Below, in pieces: positions 22,752-34,424 of a DNA stretch of 64,000 nucleotides. This DNA is from Jacaranda mimosifolia (taxonomy: Eukaryota > Streptophyta > Magnoliopsida > Lamiales > Bignoniaceae): contig CM032117.1 of the NCBI GenBank assembly GCA_018894105.1, forward strand, positions 35,382,501 through 35,446,500. The letters run 5' to 3'. The notes under the pieces are model-generated. The model ran no database searches, had not been told where the DNA came from, and saw nothing but the letters and a program-made list of their open reading frames with translations. Each line of letters opens with the position of its first letter. Position 1 is the stretch's first letter. The position numbers were made by a program, and so were the translations under genes.

Positions 22752-22815
22752 GGCTATGTTTGGATACAATTTGGCGGAACAAATTTGTTCCGCCAGATCA
22801 TAACCAAATATGCAC
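22752..22815. repeat. Palindrome near the left end of the Harbinger element
   Basis: 22773-22794 is a perfect 22-bp palindrome (GGCGGAACAAATTTGTTCCGCC), extended on both sides to an imperfect ~64-bp palindrome whose arms carry TTTGG. It can form a strong hairpin or serve as a symmetrical protein-binding site. Confidence 0.8.
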
Positions 22816-25800
22816 CCCCATTCTCCAGAAAAACTGCCCTCTCCAAAGACCAGAAACCCCTTGCTTTTCAATTGGACTTTGACCAAAATGACCCCACTAC
22901 TCCTCTCAAACATAAGGGATCAGGTTTGGCAGATTTTTGTCTTCCTTTTCACCCTCTCTCCTCCGTCTTCCTCAATGCCTCAATCCCATTTCTTCAAAAT
23001 TTCCTTCCCTTCCCTTAGTAAATTTCTGACGCTATTTTCTTGGTTATTGCAGGAGCCGAGTAAACCCAAAATTTTCCCTCGTCTTGGGGAGTTGAATGAC
23101 ATCTAATTAATGCTAAAAAAAGAGTTTGGCATCCGATCCCAAAATTTTCTTCCATCCGCATGGAGTGAGTCCCGTTTCTTTGTATGTAAATCAGTTTCTG
23201 ATCTACATCATACTCTTCTCAGTTGTTTGTGGTCCTTACTAGGATGAAAAATAACAAACGGAGTTAACTTTTTTAGAAATGGGTCCTTTGAAAAACTATT
23301 AGATCTGCGCTCGGGTGTGCATTTTCCTTGATTTATGTTGGTATTTGATATAAAATATGGGGATAAGGGTTTCAGTTTTGTGTGGGACTTTATGCTAAAT
23401 CATATATGTTGCTCTTTGTTTCGGCATTTCACTTCTTTTTCTTCAAATAATCGAAGCAAGGGTTTATTCTATGGCGTACGATGGTGAGGTGCATGTAATT
23501 TGGATGGTTGATGTGTTGGGTTAAGTTAACAGATAGTTTAGGGGCTGGGATTCACGATTAATTTGATATATTTTTCTTTTCTTTTTTGTTTGGGAGATAC
23601 CGGATTATGGATTTTGTTTGTCGTATAAGCAATTCATCCATATGTGCTATTATCTGAATTCACCGTTTTTCCTTCTTCATATTTTTGGGGATTTTTTCAT
23701 CGGTACAATATATTACTGCGGGATTTCTCTTTGAATCTTTAGACCCATATGCACAGGTTGATTATGTGTTTAATGTACCTAATTCTTTGAAATTTGGAGT
23801 TTCCTGCTGAAAATTGCAATTTTCAGCAGATCATCTAGTATGTGAAATTGAAGTTGCAGTTGTGCAGCCATGTGCTGAGTTATCACCTTTTTTCCTTTTC
23901 AGCATTGAATACGAGTAAAGAGCATGCTTCCCTGTTGTTTTTTTGCTATAAGCTGAAAAAATAGTGTCCTTTTGTAATGTCATACTGGTTTGTAAATTAG
24001 GTGAAATAAATTTATAGTACTAATTTGTTTTTTTTCCCATAGTAATTCAGAAAAAAACATGTGCATATGTTGCCTATATGCAAGCTTGTTTCCTGCTTTT
24101 TTGAGTTGAGATAAAGCTGGGTGCAGCATGCTTGCCTGTGTAGATTCTTCTGTTGGTTGCATCAATGACCTCTTTTGTCATGTCATGTGTATTTGGAAAG
24201 TAGCATGTTATTTCTATAGCATCTGTTGACTGCAATTTTTCTCATGTGCATTCAATATACTACTATAATTATCACTCCACTTTGCAGTATTCCACCTACC
24301 TCCTATATGTCCTTAGCACAAGGACATTTATATATATATATATATATATATGGGCAGCTTGGTTGAGTACAACCATCCCAAACTGAGTATGCTTTCATCT
24401 TCTTCCCCTTACATACTCCCATTCACTCACATTTATCTCCCACAAGGATTCAGCCCCAGTTTCTTCTCCACATCCAACACACTCTAACTCCTGAACCGGC
24501 TTTAGTTCATCAGTAAGGCTCTACTGTCATGCTAATTGCACATTATGTTTTCCTTTATTGCTTGGAATATTGAATATATAGGCTGACATATTAGTATCAT
24601 GAGGTTGTTTTATGTTGGATATATGCTTGAATGAAATGTGCCACTTACCTATTGCATTTGCATATTATGTGGGTACCTTAGTTCTTGCTTAGCTGTTGTA
24701 TGCTGTTTGCACTTATTTAGATGATATTTTAGTTGAAATGTGGCATCATGCTTGGGGTTTCTCCATCTATGAATTGGAAAAGTAAGTCATTCCCCCGTGA
24801 TGACTAATTAGGTTGATTACATGATGTTGTCTGCGTGTGTTTTGCTTCACTGAATGGTTGTGAAGTTTAGCACAACGTGTACTATTACCCTTTGAGTTGA
24901 AGGGTTCTATGTAATGGCCCTTATGATTGTTATTATGCTCTCTTCCTCCACTGGTATTGTTGGTTGGCTGCTGCCATCTTTGGGGTCAGTTGAGGTTTAT
25001 GTTATACCTCCCTAATCTGAAAATCTGATACCTCTCAGTTTTTTTTTTTTTTTTCATTTTTTGTTGATGTTATCACTCCATTTTAAGTCCAGTTACGTGT
25101 GCATAAAAGTGTGTCCCTTTTCTTGCTTTAGGTGTGTGTCTAATTCTATATTTAAGTTGTCCACATTTTCAATGTACTCAGTTTTCAGTTTCTGTTTCTC
25201 AAAGTTTGTTTCCAGTTTTTGTTTGGCAAACTTGACACCAATTACTTCCATGATTTCAGCCCTTATTTTACATAAGGACAGTCTGTTTTCTCCAAATTTG
25301 TGGTCCACATTTTCAATGTACTCAAATTTTATTTTATTTTATTTTTTTTGTTTCTTCAAAACTGTTTCCAGTTATTTTGGCTAAATTGACAACAAGTAGT
25401 TCCATGATTTGAGCCTTCATTTCACATAAGGATAGTCTTCCTTCCCCAAACTTACATTTTTTGCGTCATAGTGGTCTACAATCCAATTTTATGTTCTTCA
25501 GATTGGGTTGTTTGGAGTGATAACAAAACAGAAAATATTCTAATGGCATGAATTGTAAGGGGACATATTTATTGGTTGTGTCACCCTTGTGAATGTCCAT
25601 CAAACATTTTGGTAATCCCATTTTCGTGGTGTTATACATGAAGATCTCGTTTGAGGATGTAATGTAATCACCCCCTCTTTATGTATGTACACTTTATTGT
25701 TCCAACTATAATGAATACGGCTAGGGAGTGTTTGTATTAGTTTAGAAGCTTCATGTACCTTTTTTTTTTTGTACAAATTTGTTCCTATTTATGTATTAGT

Positions 25801-27120
25801 AATGAAATAGTCTCATTTTCATAGTGGTTACTTTATTTCTAATTCCTTGTTATATCTTTCTTTTCCATCAAACAATTGATGCAATTATTCATTTACTATT
25901 CATTGTTATTACTTTATTTTGCATTTTCTTTTTACTACTTTAACATAGTTACGTTTATTTAAACAATTGGAGCAATAAAACATTTCAGGCTGATTCAAAA
26001 GGCAGCAAAGCTACATCCTTATATATTAGCATATGGTTTTATTGATACATATGGCATGCATATTTTGCCTTGTAAAATGATATTATTACAGCATAGATGA
26101 ATATGAAATTAATTTAAGTAGGTGTTGGCTTTTGATGAATTGTATAGGATGAAAGGCAATTAAATACACTGATAAAATGAGATTTATAAGACACATAACA
26201 TATCTATGAACAAATGATTTTTTTTCCCAAAAAAATCAGCCGAATTTGGTGATGTAATAAATAAAAGGACTTTATCAATATGAAATATTAATTATCAATA
26301 TAATTAATAATTGGATTAACTTACCAAATTTTGTCCGAACAGCACGTTATTCATTCATCCGCGCTTAAGTACTAAAAAAATGACGATATTAAATATAGTT
26401 AACTCCTCAGTGATTTAAAACACATTTTAATGAGGATTTAACTTGAACTAGTAGTATAAAATAGAATATTATGTGGAATTAATTCTGCTAGTAAGGGAAC
26501 AAACATGAGTGGTTATTAAGTTTTATTAGAAATGAAATATTAGAATATTAAATATATTTTTTTAGTGCTGAAAATTCTGATATTAAATCTAGTTAGTCCA
26601 CTAGTGATTTAAGATAATATTATATGCAGTTAGTTCACAATTGGATTTAAGATACATATGGGTGGTTATTAAGGTTATTATTTGTAATATTTATGCCAAT
26701 TAAATTAACTGGTAACGTATATAACAAATTATCAGTTAGTAAGGTGAAGTATAAAATACTGTTTTTCCCTTTTAAAGCTATGTTGTGATCTAAGCCATAC
26801 ATGTAGAGTTAGTAAAGGTGAACTAGTAATTAAAGTTTTTTGAATTATGGTTAATTAATTTGTTATATATTCCACCTATTAGGAGATACTAGTGTCAACT
26901 AGTAATTCATAATAGCCATAGCAAACGAAACCATGCAATAATCTGGTGTACATTGAAAACATTTTATTTTGACAAATTCAGAGTGGAATTTATCATTTAA
27001 TAATTTATTCTTTTGTTTTAGTTGCTTCTATAGGATATATCATATGACACTATGTTGGTCGTCGGATTCTTATACTAAGAATGTAGATTATTCAATTTGT
27101 AATCTATGAAAATTATTTAG
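22816..27120. other. 5' noncoding region of the Harbinger element
   Basis: No ORF gives a recognisable protein. Composition is T-rich with many TTTTCTT tracts and candidate splice sites, as in plant leader introns. A (TA)n run lies at 24331-24351 and a T-run at 25039-25054. A ~100-bp segment is imperfectly duplicated at 25160-25330 ('CCACATTTTCAATGTACTCA' at both 25159 and 25302). Confidence 0.4.
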
Positions 27121-28099
27121 ATGGACCCGCATGAGTTTGAAGCTTCACAAGGAAGCCAAGGCAGGTCGTGTAGGTCACGGAATGTCAGCTGGCCATTTGG
27201 TAATGATAAATTGTTAATTAAGATTACCTATGAGGAATTCCAAGCAGGCCAGTTGCTTTCCACTACTTTCTCCCAATATACATGGAATAAGATTTACAAC
27301 AAGCTTAATGCAGAGGTCCAACCTACATATACATATAATGTGAGGCACCTGAAGACCAAATGGAATAGGCTTCGGCAATCTTGGCGTATGTTTCATACGT
27401 TAATAACGTGTGGTACAGGGTACGGTTGGGATTACGATCGCAACACAGTAACGGGGAGCCCTGATCGAATCGCCCAGTGGATCTCGGTAAAGTAAATGGC
27501 ATTTCACTTGACTAATTCTAATGATTACTGGATAAATCTTTTGTGTTCTCATTTGTTAGGAAAACCCCGACCATGCATATTTGTTGGAGAGAGGACTACC
27601 TTGCTATGATTATTGCACGGAGATGTTCTCCACGAACATTGCTACGGGGTCATACGCACGATCATCAAGCCAACCCCATCTAGCAGATGGCAATAATCCT
27701 ACCCTCAGTGATAACATCACAGGAGGCAGTAGTAGGGGTTCTAAACGATCGGCTTCATCACCTGATGATTTTTCAGATACAGCCGGTTGTTATGGAGAGG
27801 GATCCTCAAGAGGTAGTAGGGGCAAAGGGGGGAAATACTACGCTAGGGAAAAATAATCTCGACTAGAGGAAGCTATAGATAAGTGGGATGGCATGATGGA
27901 TGCAAAGTCTGCGAGGATCGGCCTGAGAGCCGAAGAATCCATTGCTGCTTGTGTAGATGCATTGTGTCGCACGGACGGTCTTCCGGATCATTTGTTTGGA
28001 AGGGCTATAACTGCTCTTCAAAGTACGACAATGCGAACATTTTTCCTACAGCTGGATGATAGAGAGAGAAGAATCTGGGTTGAGTCCCTAGGCAATTAG
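27121..28099 (+). pseudogene. Myb/SANT-like DNA-binding protein (Harbinger ORF1), one stop
   Basis: Exon 1 is 27121-27486 and exon 2 is 27560-28099; the intron 27487-27559 has a GT donor and TTAG acceptor and joins WIS to ENPDHAY in frame. Residues about 25-125 resemble the Myb/SANT-like domain of plant transposon proteins (a helix with NKIYNKLN, then LKTKWNRLRQSWRMF, then TGYGWD and the PDRIAQWI segment); the protein is rich in Ser/Gly in the middle. In Harbinger elements such a protein helps the transposase bind the ends and enter the nucleus. A single TAA at about 27854-27856 interrupts an otherwise open frame that continues to ESLGN. Confidence 0.8.
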
Positions 28100-28308
28100 G
28101 CCCTCATAACCTATTGTTCTTTATCACTTGTGGATGTTTTCCTTCATATATGTTGTTTGTGTACTTGTCATGTTATTTTAATTAACGCTTCGGTATGTAT
28201 GATACCCATTAACGTTGCTTTTGATACTATTTGTTACATGTCAATCTCGACTAGTTTAATAATATTATTGCATTATCACCCCTATATACTGAAATACTTG
28301 TGACATAG
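28100..28308 (+). other. Spacer / promoter region between Harbinger ORF1 and transposase
   Basis: About 210 bp of AT-rich DNA between the stop of the Myb-like ORF and the transposase start; no motif is decisive. Confidence 0.3.
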
Positions 28309-29729
28309 ATGGCCAGTGGTTCGAGCTCGCAACCGCCGAATGATGATGAGTTGGAGTACAGCCCTGGGTCCCCTGGCACGCCCGGTAGTAACATATCAGA
28401 CGGAGCTGATGATGTCTTCTTTGTTATAAATATAGTGTTACCAAATTTATATATTGATAGAATGCCACGTAACACATCCATGCTACAAATGGTGGATTGG
28501 GTTGGAGAGATAATGGATGGTCACCCTGAACGATTCTATGACAACTTGCATGTGAATAAGTTGACATTTATGCGCTTGGTCCACGAATTAACAAGTCGTG
28601 GGCTCTTACCACAAACGCGTCAGTGCCGTGTTTCGCCCATGAGGAACTTGCCATGTTTATGCAGACAGTAGGAGCGCATCAAAGATAAAGGTATACTATG
28701 GAACGTTTCCAACACTCTCTCGAGACGGTGAATCGTCACATTCGCCGTGTAATTAGGGCACTTAATATTCTAGCTCCAGAGTTAATCACTCCCCCCAATT
28801 TTAATGAGGTGCCGCATCAAATTCAATCAAACCCCGACTTCTTTCCTTATTTTCAGGTACGGTATACTTGAAAATTACATTGATGGGTTATGTTATTGTT
28901 GTTAATTTAAAAATAATAACAAGATAGTGTGTTTGCCAAATATGGTGCAGTCGGAGCGATCGACGGTACATTGGTCCATGCCTGGGTACCCACTTGTAAG
29001 CAAAACGCATATCGTTCGCGAAAAGGGCATGTGTCTCAAAATGTCCTAGCCATAGCAGACTTTGACCAGATATTTGCCTTTGTATATGCCGGATGGGAGG
29101 GTAGTGCCAATAATGCAAGAGTATTTCTTAACGCCATACAAAGTGACCCTGCGTTTCCCTTCCCCCCACCAGGTGTCAAATTATTTTTTTAACTTGCAAA
29201 ACATTTATAACCTTATAAATGGCCTTTATCTTAGGCTTGCTCGAATTCTATGGTCATGATGCTAATTGAGTCTTATTGTGTAGGGAAGTATTACCTCGTA
29301 GATGCTGGCTTCACCAACTACATATGCTTCTTATCCCCTTACAGGCAGTCATGTTACCACCTCCAACAATTTGAGGGTGCTACTATGTATAGTGGACCGA
29401 GGGAGATGTTCAACCATCGGCATTCACGATTGAGGAATACCATTGAACGCACATTCGGGATTTTGAAGAAGCGATTCCCGATTCTTTCATGGGGTATGCC
29501 GAGCTACGTCATCGCTAAACAGACAGATATTGTCATTGCATGTTGTGCGGTCCACAATTTCATACGTAAGTTTAGCCGAGATGACACTATATTTGTGACA
29601 CCGGATCCTGAACTTGAGTCTGACAGAGAAACCTTTCATCGTCGGGGTCACCCGAGTCAACCCATCCAAGCACAGGCTGAATTTCGTGACGCTATAGCAG
29701 ACTGGATGTGGGCACAGAGGGAAGGTTGA
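28309..29729 (+). pseudogene. PIF/Harbinger DDE transposase, inactivated
   Basis: Three coding blocks are visible. 28309-28857 holds the N-terminal region (MASGSSS..., WVGEIMDGHPERFYDNLHVNKLTF, HSLETVNRHIRRV, PELITPP). A one-base frame break near 28640 and a TAA near 28686 interrupt it. About 28924-29172 holds the first catalytic Asp (GAIDGT, 28962-28964) and GWEGSANNARVF, where the second catalytic Asp of the GSAxDxR motif is Asn (29112-29114). 29282-29729 has KYYLVDAGF, NHRHSRLRNTIERTFGILKKRF with the catalytic Glu (29445-29447), and AVHNF. The second intron is 29173-29281 (GT...TAG). It is related to plant ALP1-type proteins. The protein cannot be catalytically active. Confidence 0.9.
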
Positions 29730-30033
29730 ATATGCGTTTCAGTGTATCTGTATGTGTTAATTTTTCATATGTTTCGTAGGACATGATACATGTTTCTAAC
29801 CCTTGATGGCGTATGTAACCCTTTGTAACATTGTTTAACCTGAATATAATATCTGTATATCTGTTTGTCTTTTATGGTAGTGTGGGTTTTTTTTTTAATA
29901 TTTGCTAACTACTACTTAAATCTTTCCATATATGAAATTTTTTTCGTATGTTGTTTTATTACTCCTACACTCACATAATATGATTTTGAATACAAGTATT
30001 CACAAATAATGTGATTCTTATCTTCAATTAGGT
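29730..30033 (+). other. Spacer between transposase and GRF ORF
   Basis: AT-rich spacer with nothing recognisable; a CAATTAG just before the next ATG resembles a splice acceptor, so the GRF ORF could have an upstream exon. Confidence 0.35.
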
Positions 30034-30474
30034 ATGGCTACGTACGACGTACCTTTATGCGCATGTGGTGCCGGGCCCATGAGTTTGTTGATGGCCAGGA
30101 CAGGGGCGAACTACGGCCGTTATTTTTATAGGTGCCCTATTGGAGCAGAGCACCCTAGATGCTTTATATGGGCAGATACCGTTGGAAGACAGCGTGCAGG
30201 TACATATAGGCAGTGCCGCGGTGTCGGCGTTGCCACATCACATGGTGCATATAGCACCCAAACATCCACAGGTGCTTCTTCAGGGGTTGCCTCCACGATC
30301 AGTAGATGCAGCGATGAGCATAGCTCTGTGTGTACTAGTCAGGGCACACTACCGCATGCACCATGCCGTGCCGATCTCATGTTACCATTGCTCCTATGTG
30401 GATGTTGTATTTGTATTCTACTATTTATCGTGATGGTATTAGTCGTTGTTTTACTGAAGATGTTATTGGCATGA
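30034..30474 (+). CDS. GRF zinc-finger protein with C-terminal membrane segment
   Basis: An intact 146-aa ORF. Residues 8-50 match the GRF zinc finger: CACG, then NYGRYFYRCP, then CFIWAD, i.e. spaced Cys ligands around a G-R-x-F-Y-x-C core, a fold that binds single-stranded nucleic acid in several repair proteins. Residues about 115-146 are strongly hydrophobic (LLLCGCCICILLFIVMVLVVVLL), a likely membrane anchor. Similar GRF-plus-tail proteins are common in plant genomes, often near transposons. Its role in this element is unknown; position and strand suggest it is element-borne. The ATG at 30034 is the only sensible start. Confidence 0.7.
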   Translation: MATYDVPLCACGAGPMSLLMARTGANYGRYFYRCPIGAEHPRCFIWADTVGRQRAGTYRQCRGVGVATSHGAYSTQTSTGASSGVASTISRCSDEHSSVCTSQGTLPHAPCRADLMLPLLLCGCCICILLFIVMVLVVVLLKMLLA

Positions 30475-30638
30475 TGTATGTAGAGTCTAATACTAATCAA
30501 TATGCTAATGAACCATAGTAGATGTAGTTTGCTTTTCGTTGCTTTGTTGCTCACGTTAATGTCGAGTTAATTATTCATGGATGCAATTATGTAAATATAA
30601 TTAGTACTTTACCCTAGATTTATATATATTATGCAGGG

Positions 30639-31402
30639 ATGAGTCGTCCTATACTAGTTGATGATATAGGGCAGCCCCTTCCAAATCAATGGGGTCTTGA
30701 TGTCGAGGAGCGTTTCATTCATATGCTTCTCGATGCAGCCTCTATTATGTCACTTGCAAATGACATGTACTTAGACCTAACCATGCCTAAGATAGCGGCG
30801 AAACTAGAGCGCCAGTTTCGTCATTCGTTCACTGAGGATTTTGTTACTCAAAAGTTTCATGAGCTAAAGGCGCGCCATGATACAATGAAGGCAATCGTGA
30901 CCAATCCAAATGTCGCCTACGATCCGGCCACCGGTGATATCAACATCCCTATAGACATACGAGCGGAGTTAACTACGGTAAGATTAGGGTGTGCTGATGA
31001 ATTCATTTTTCATGCAGTGTGTATGTTCACCTTACTACATAATAATATCATTCATTATATGTGTAAGCATACCCACTTGCCGAGCGATATTTTGTCGTAG
31101 GGGAGGCTAGGTATGATCTCTTGTCCGAGATATTTAAAGAGCCACCAGAAGAACCACCACTTATATGCCTAATCCGGAGGTACCTCAAGCCAGACGTGAC
31201 GGTCGGTTGTATGGTGGGCTGCGTAACCCAATTGTACTGTCTGATTCCAGCTCCGGTGCGGCACGCAGTTCTCTATGCTATCAGGGATCCTCAAGGCCTG
31301 AGATTCCACGTTCTCAATCCACACGAGTTATGGCAAGTATGTCGGCTGGCTTTCAGGACCCGAACGACAGGGGTTTGGGCGTTGGGCCTATTTCATCATA
31401 GA
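30639..31402 (+). pseudogene. Second Myb/SANT-like protein of the Harbinger element
   Basis: Exon 1 (30639-30977) has WGLDVEERFIHMLLDAA, then LERQFRHSFTEDFVTQKFHELKARHDTMKAI and the VAYDPATGDI element, the helix pattern of the Myb/SANT-like (Myb_DNA-bind_3-type) family. A GTAAG donor follows. Downstream, AERYFVVGEARYDLLSEIFKE (about 31075-31140) matches the family's 'hP-A-x-F-R...y-x-L-x-x-I-F' tail. It lies one base out of phase with exon 1 through the visible acceptor, so either splicing differs from my model or a frameshift has occurred. A Ser-rich stretch (PIVLSDSSSGAARSS) in yet another frame suggests a second shift. Confidence 0.65.
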
Positions 31403-31689
31403 GCTCGATGGTACGTCGCATTGGCAGAAGGATATCCAAACGACCTGGATCGTCTCGCACGAGCCACGCCAGTACTGCCCGGACGACACAACCACCACCG
31501 GTATCACCCTGAATATATTATAATATTGTTACTTACATCTTCTATCCCACTACTAGTGTCACCTACTAATTACCATTTATAGCCCACTATGTTTGTACGA
31601 GACCTAATTTTAACCATGTTAAATGTGTTATTATAGTGTATTATGTGTTGCAATGAAAACGATGTTATAGAAGAGTTTTCCACATTTTA
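31403..31689 (+). other. 3' region of the Harbinger element
   Basis: No gene recognised; 31404-31582 is open but only as an out-of-frame continuation of the preceding ORF. Confidence 0.35.
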
Positions 31690-32266
31690 TTCTGTACCCA
31701 GAACCTATCAAAATCCCACCATATACCAAATATTATCCAAACATATCAATCAATTATATTTTACAATTACATATTATATATAATATAAATATTACATATA
31801 TTATATTTAACAAAAATATATATTATATATAATATATTATATATACATATATATATTAAACTCCATCATCATTAAACCAATAATTTCAAAATTATACCAC
31901 AATTATTACCAATCATCACATATACATACATTTACATATCACAATATTCAATTACTATTATAAAATAAAAAAATACTACAATAATCCATTTACACCCTCA
32001 AAACCCAGCAAAAAGACATTGATTTGACTGCTACATTATATTTTGTCTCCTCCCAAAATATAAACAAACATACCAAATTTTTCCAAAACAACTTTCTTAC
32101 TATTCTCAAATCATAAACAAACATACATCACATTCCCCAATACAAATTTCACATTTCCTAACCCCACTCCCAAAACTCATTCTCCCAAAATATATAATCC
32201 AAAATACATAATTTGTAAACAAACATTACCAAAATTATTTTGAGAAAACATAACCAAATATACACT
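31690..32266 (-). repeat. 3' terminal repeat of the Harbinger element, matches 9606-10110
   Basis: An extremely G-poor plus strand; 31702-32007 contains no G at all in 306 bases. Read in complement it aligns phrase by phrase with 9606-10110. Several ACCAAACAT/AACATACC motifs recur, the complement of the TGTTTGG motif in the left end, as expected of subterminal transposase-binding repeats. Confidence 0.55.
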
Positions 32267-33074
32267 TATTTTCCCTCCAAAACACCATTTTTTTTTTTCC
32301 AAAACAGTCTCTCATATAGTTCATTATTCTCAAAACTTCCCAATTTCTCAATATATACATACATATATATATTATATATATACATAATATATTATTATTT
32401 TAATAATAAAAAAATCATTCAATTCTATTTTTACTCTAAAAAATTTAATAAAAAAATATTAATTTAACTGTTATAGTAAAAAATATCTACCAAACATTAC
32501 CTATGTTAATTTGAATGACATATATTAAGCTACTACACCTAATCTATTAACCTAAATCCACGCAAGCATCCCTACAAGAAAACTAAGAGCCAGTTTGATT
32601 TTGTGTTCATCTTCTTTTGTGAGTTCTAATTTTTTTCAAAATTGACAAATTAATTATAATTTTTTAAAATAATAATTAAAATATGTATAAGATTAAAAAG
32701 TTAAGTGGTGTACAACTTTTTTCATTCTTAAAACAACATTTTTTTCAGATATATTATATTTTAATTAGTTTAAAATGATTGCTACTTTATGTCGCTCTAT
32801 TTTGAATTTGATCAATATGATAATAAAATAATAAAATAAATTAAAATTAAAAATAAACAATATTTTCAATCAAAATATATAGAAATTATTAGTTTCTGAT
32901 TTTTAAATAATGACGAACATAAGCCTAACATAATGTTTGAAAAATGAAAATAAGTGGGGCCTAAATGTTTTATTAAAATTAAAATTACTAGCACCCTTAA
33001 AATACTCATTGATAACAATCCTCCTTCAAATGTACCATATATATAGAGGATTTAGGATAAGGATTCTTCCTTGC
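32267..33074. other. Intergenic, nothing recognised
   Basis: AT-rich DNA with dinucleotide TA runs (about 32350-32395) and no coding motif. The 75-codon frame at 32240-32467 is low-complexity and not called. Confidence 0.4.
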
Positions 33075-33082
33075 TATGAAAT

Positions 33083-33878
33083 TAGACCTGGCAATTGGCT
33101 ACTGTGGATAACCCAATGACGGGTACCAACAGGTTTTACCCACAGGTAAATTTACTTATTTTTTATTGGGTACGAGGTAGGAGACCCGTTACCCATAAAG
33201 ATGGATAACAGGTAACCCACAGGACCCGTAATTTTTTTTTCTTTTTTTAATTATTTAAAAATAAACATGATGTTACTCAAATATTAACTAAATAAAACTA
33301 ACAAAAAAAAATTACCACTTTCAAATATTAAATTAAACAAATACCGAAAACATATTAATAATATTGTAGTTTAAAAGTTATATTTTAAATATTCAAAATA
33401 TATCAAATTTAAAGTACATAACATTTAAAAGTTCAAATTTAAATTCCATTACAAGCCAAAAAAAAATTGAATTAAAAATTTAAATATCAATCAAACATTG
33501 TTGTTCTTGTAGAAGAAGATGTTTGATCCATAGGAATATGCACAAGAAGTTATTTTAGAATATAATATAATTTAATTTGCTATCGATTTTTAATTTATGA
33601 AATCAAAAATTAATATTTAAATTAAAAATATTTATATGTAAAAATATATATAAATATATAATATATTTATATGTATATATAATATAATATATATATAAAT
33701 ATATAAATAAAAAAAATATTTATTGGTTACCCATGAGTACCAACTGATTGGGCCAAAAGATGAAGTGTAAATTGGGTACGAATAAAATTACCCGCAATAT
33801 TTTGAATAAAAATAACAAGGCCCATTACCCGTATTTTTTTGGATACCCACTAGTATGGGTTGAATTTTGCCAAGTTTA
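33083..33878. mobile_element. hAT-like MITE (796 bp) with perfect 8-bp duplication
   Basis: The ends TAGACCTGGCAA (33083-33094) and the complement of the right end TAAACTTGGCAA (33867-33878) match at 10 of 12 positions. A perfect 8-bp duplication TATGAAAT flanks it (33075-33082 and 33879-33886), diagnostic of hAT insertion. GGGTACC/GGTTACCC-type subterminal motifs are scattered at both ends, as in the MITE at 7879-8498, which has different terminal bases. The interior is AT-rich and noncoding. Confidence 0.9.
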
Positions 33879-33886
33879 TATGAAAT

Positions 33887-34424
33887 CCATGCTTTGCAAC
33901 CTTCCAAAAGACTTGGTATCTTCAAAAGAAATGATACTGAGTAGATGTCAGCACCAAATATCCCTACTGCAGACACCATAGCCAAATTAACTGAAATACA
34001 CCACTTCTACTTATGTTTTCTTACATATCTGACTTCAACATCCCAACGTCTCCAATGTCGCCTGCTTTACATAATTACATTACAGTTAACTCATGTCTGA
34101 ACAGCTTAACATAATATCCTGACATTTAGCACAAATGACAATCATGATAATGGCAAAATTTTCAATCTTTACAACCTTCAGAAACCCGTTCTCAGATTGA
34201 ACACCGAGACAGATAAAACTAAAAATGAACCAGGTAAAAGGTGAGAGTGAAACAGAGTTAAGACAGAACAGCTTATAATAATAACTAAATTGCAGAATAC
34301 ACAAAGCACATATTCACCTTACATGAAATCAATGCCATCGCATGGCAACAGCCAACGTATATTGTTGGATCAGTAAAAATCCACATAAGAAAATTAAGTC
34401 AAAGACCATTCGGCTACAGGTGGT
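33887..34424 (-). other. TON1 3' flank / 3' UTR
   Basis: DNA downstream of the TON1 stop on the minus strand. It is AT-rich with several AATAAA-like words in complement. The polyadenylation site probably lies here but cannot be fixed without transcripts. Confidence 0.4.

Larger units (their letters stand above)
22722..32266 (+). mobile_element. PIF/Harbinger-like transposon with four ORFs (ends approximate)
   Basis: A ~9.5-kb block encodes a DDE transposase of the PIF/Harbinger (ALP1-like) family, two Myb/SANT-like proteins and a GRF zinc-finger protein, all on the plus strand. The left boundary is proposed from an inverted match: GGTTATGTTTTCTCAAAA at 22730-22747 recurs in inverted orientation at about 32238-32255, both preceded outward by an AGTGT-type end. 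I could not find the 3-bp TTA/TAA duplication, so the ends remain tentative; the gene content is secure. The 4.3 kb between the left end and the first ORF is noncoding and may be leader and introns. Confidence 0.65.

Noticed and set aside
28888..29118. Minus-strand ORF with Arg/Tyr/His-rich content
   Set aside because: Antisense of the transposase DDE region.
30140..30433. 97-codon ORF overlapping the GRF gene
   Set aside because: Out-of-frame shadow of the GRF zinc-finger ORF, whose Cys pattern is unmistakable.
31690..31748. Alternative right end of the Harbinger element (CCAAACATAT matching TATGTTTGGATA at 22755)
   Set aside because: The motif recurs several times in this region and lies inside the segment homologous to 9606-10110; the match at about 32238-32255 is longer and better placed. 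No duplication supports either firmly.
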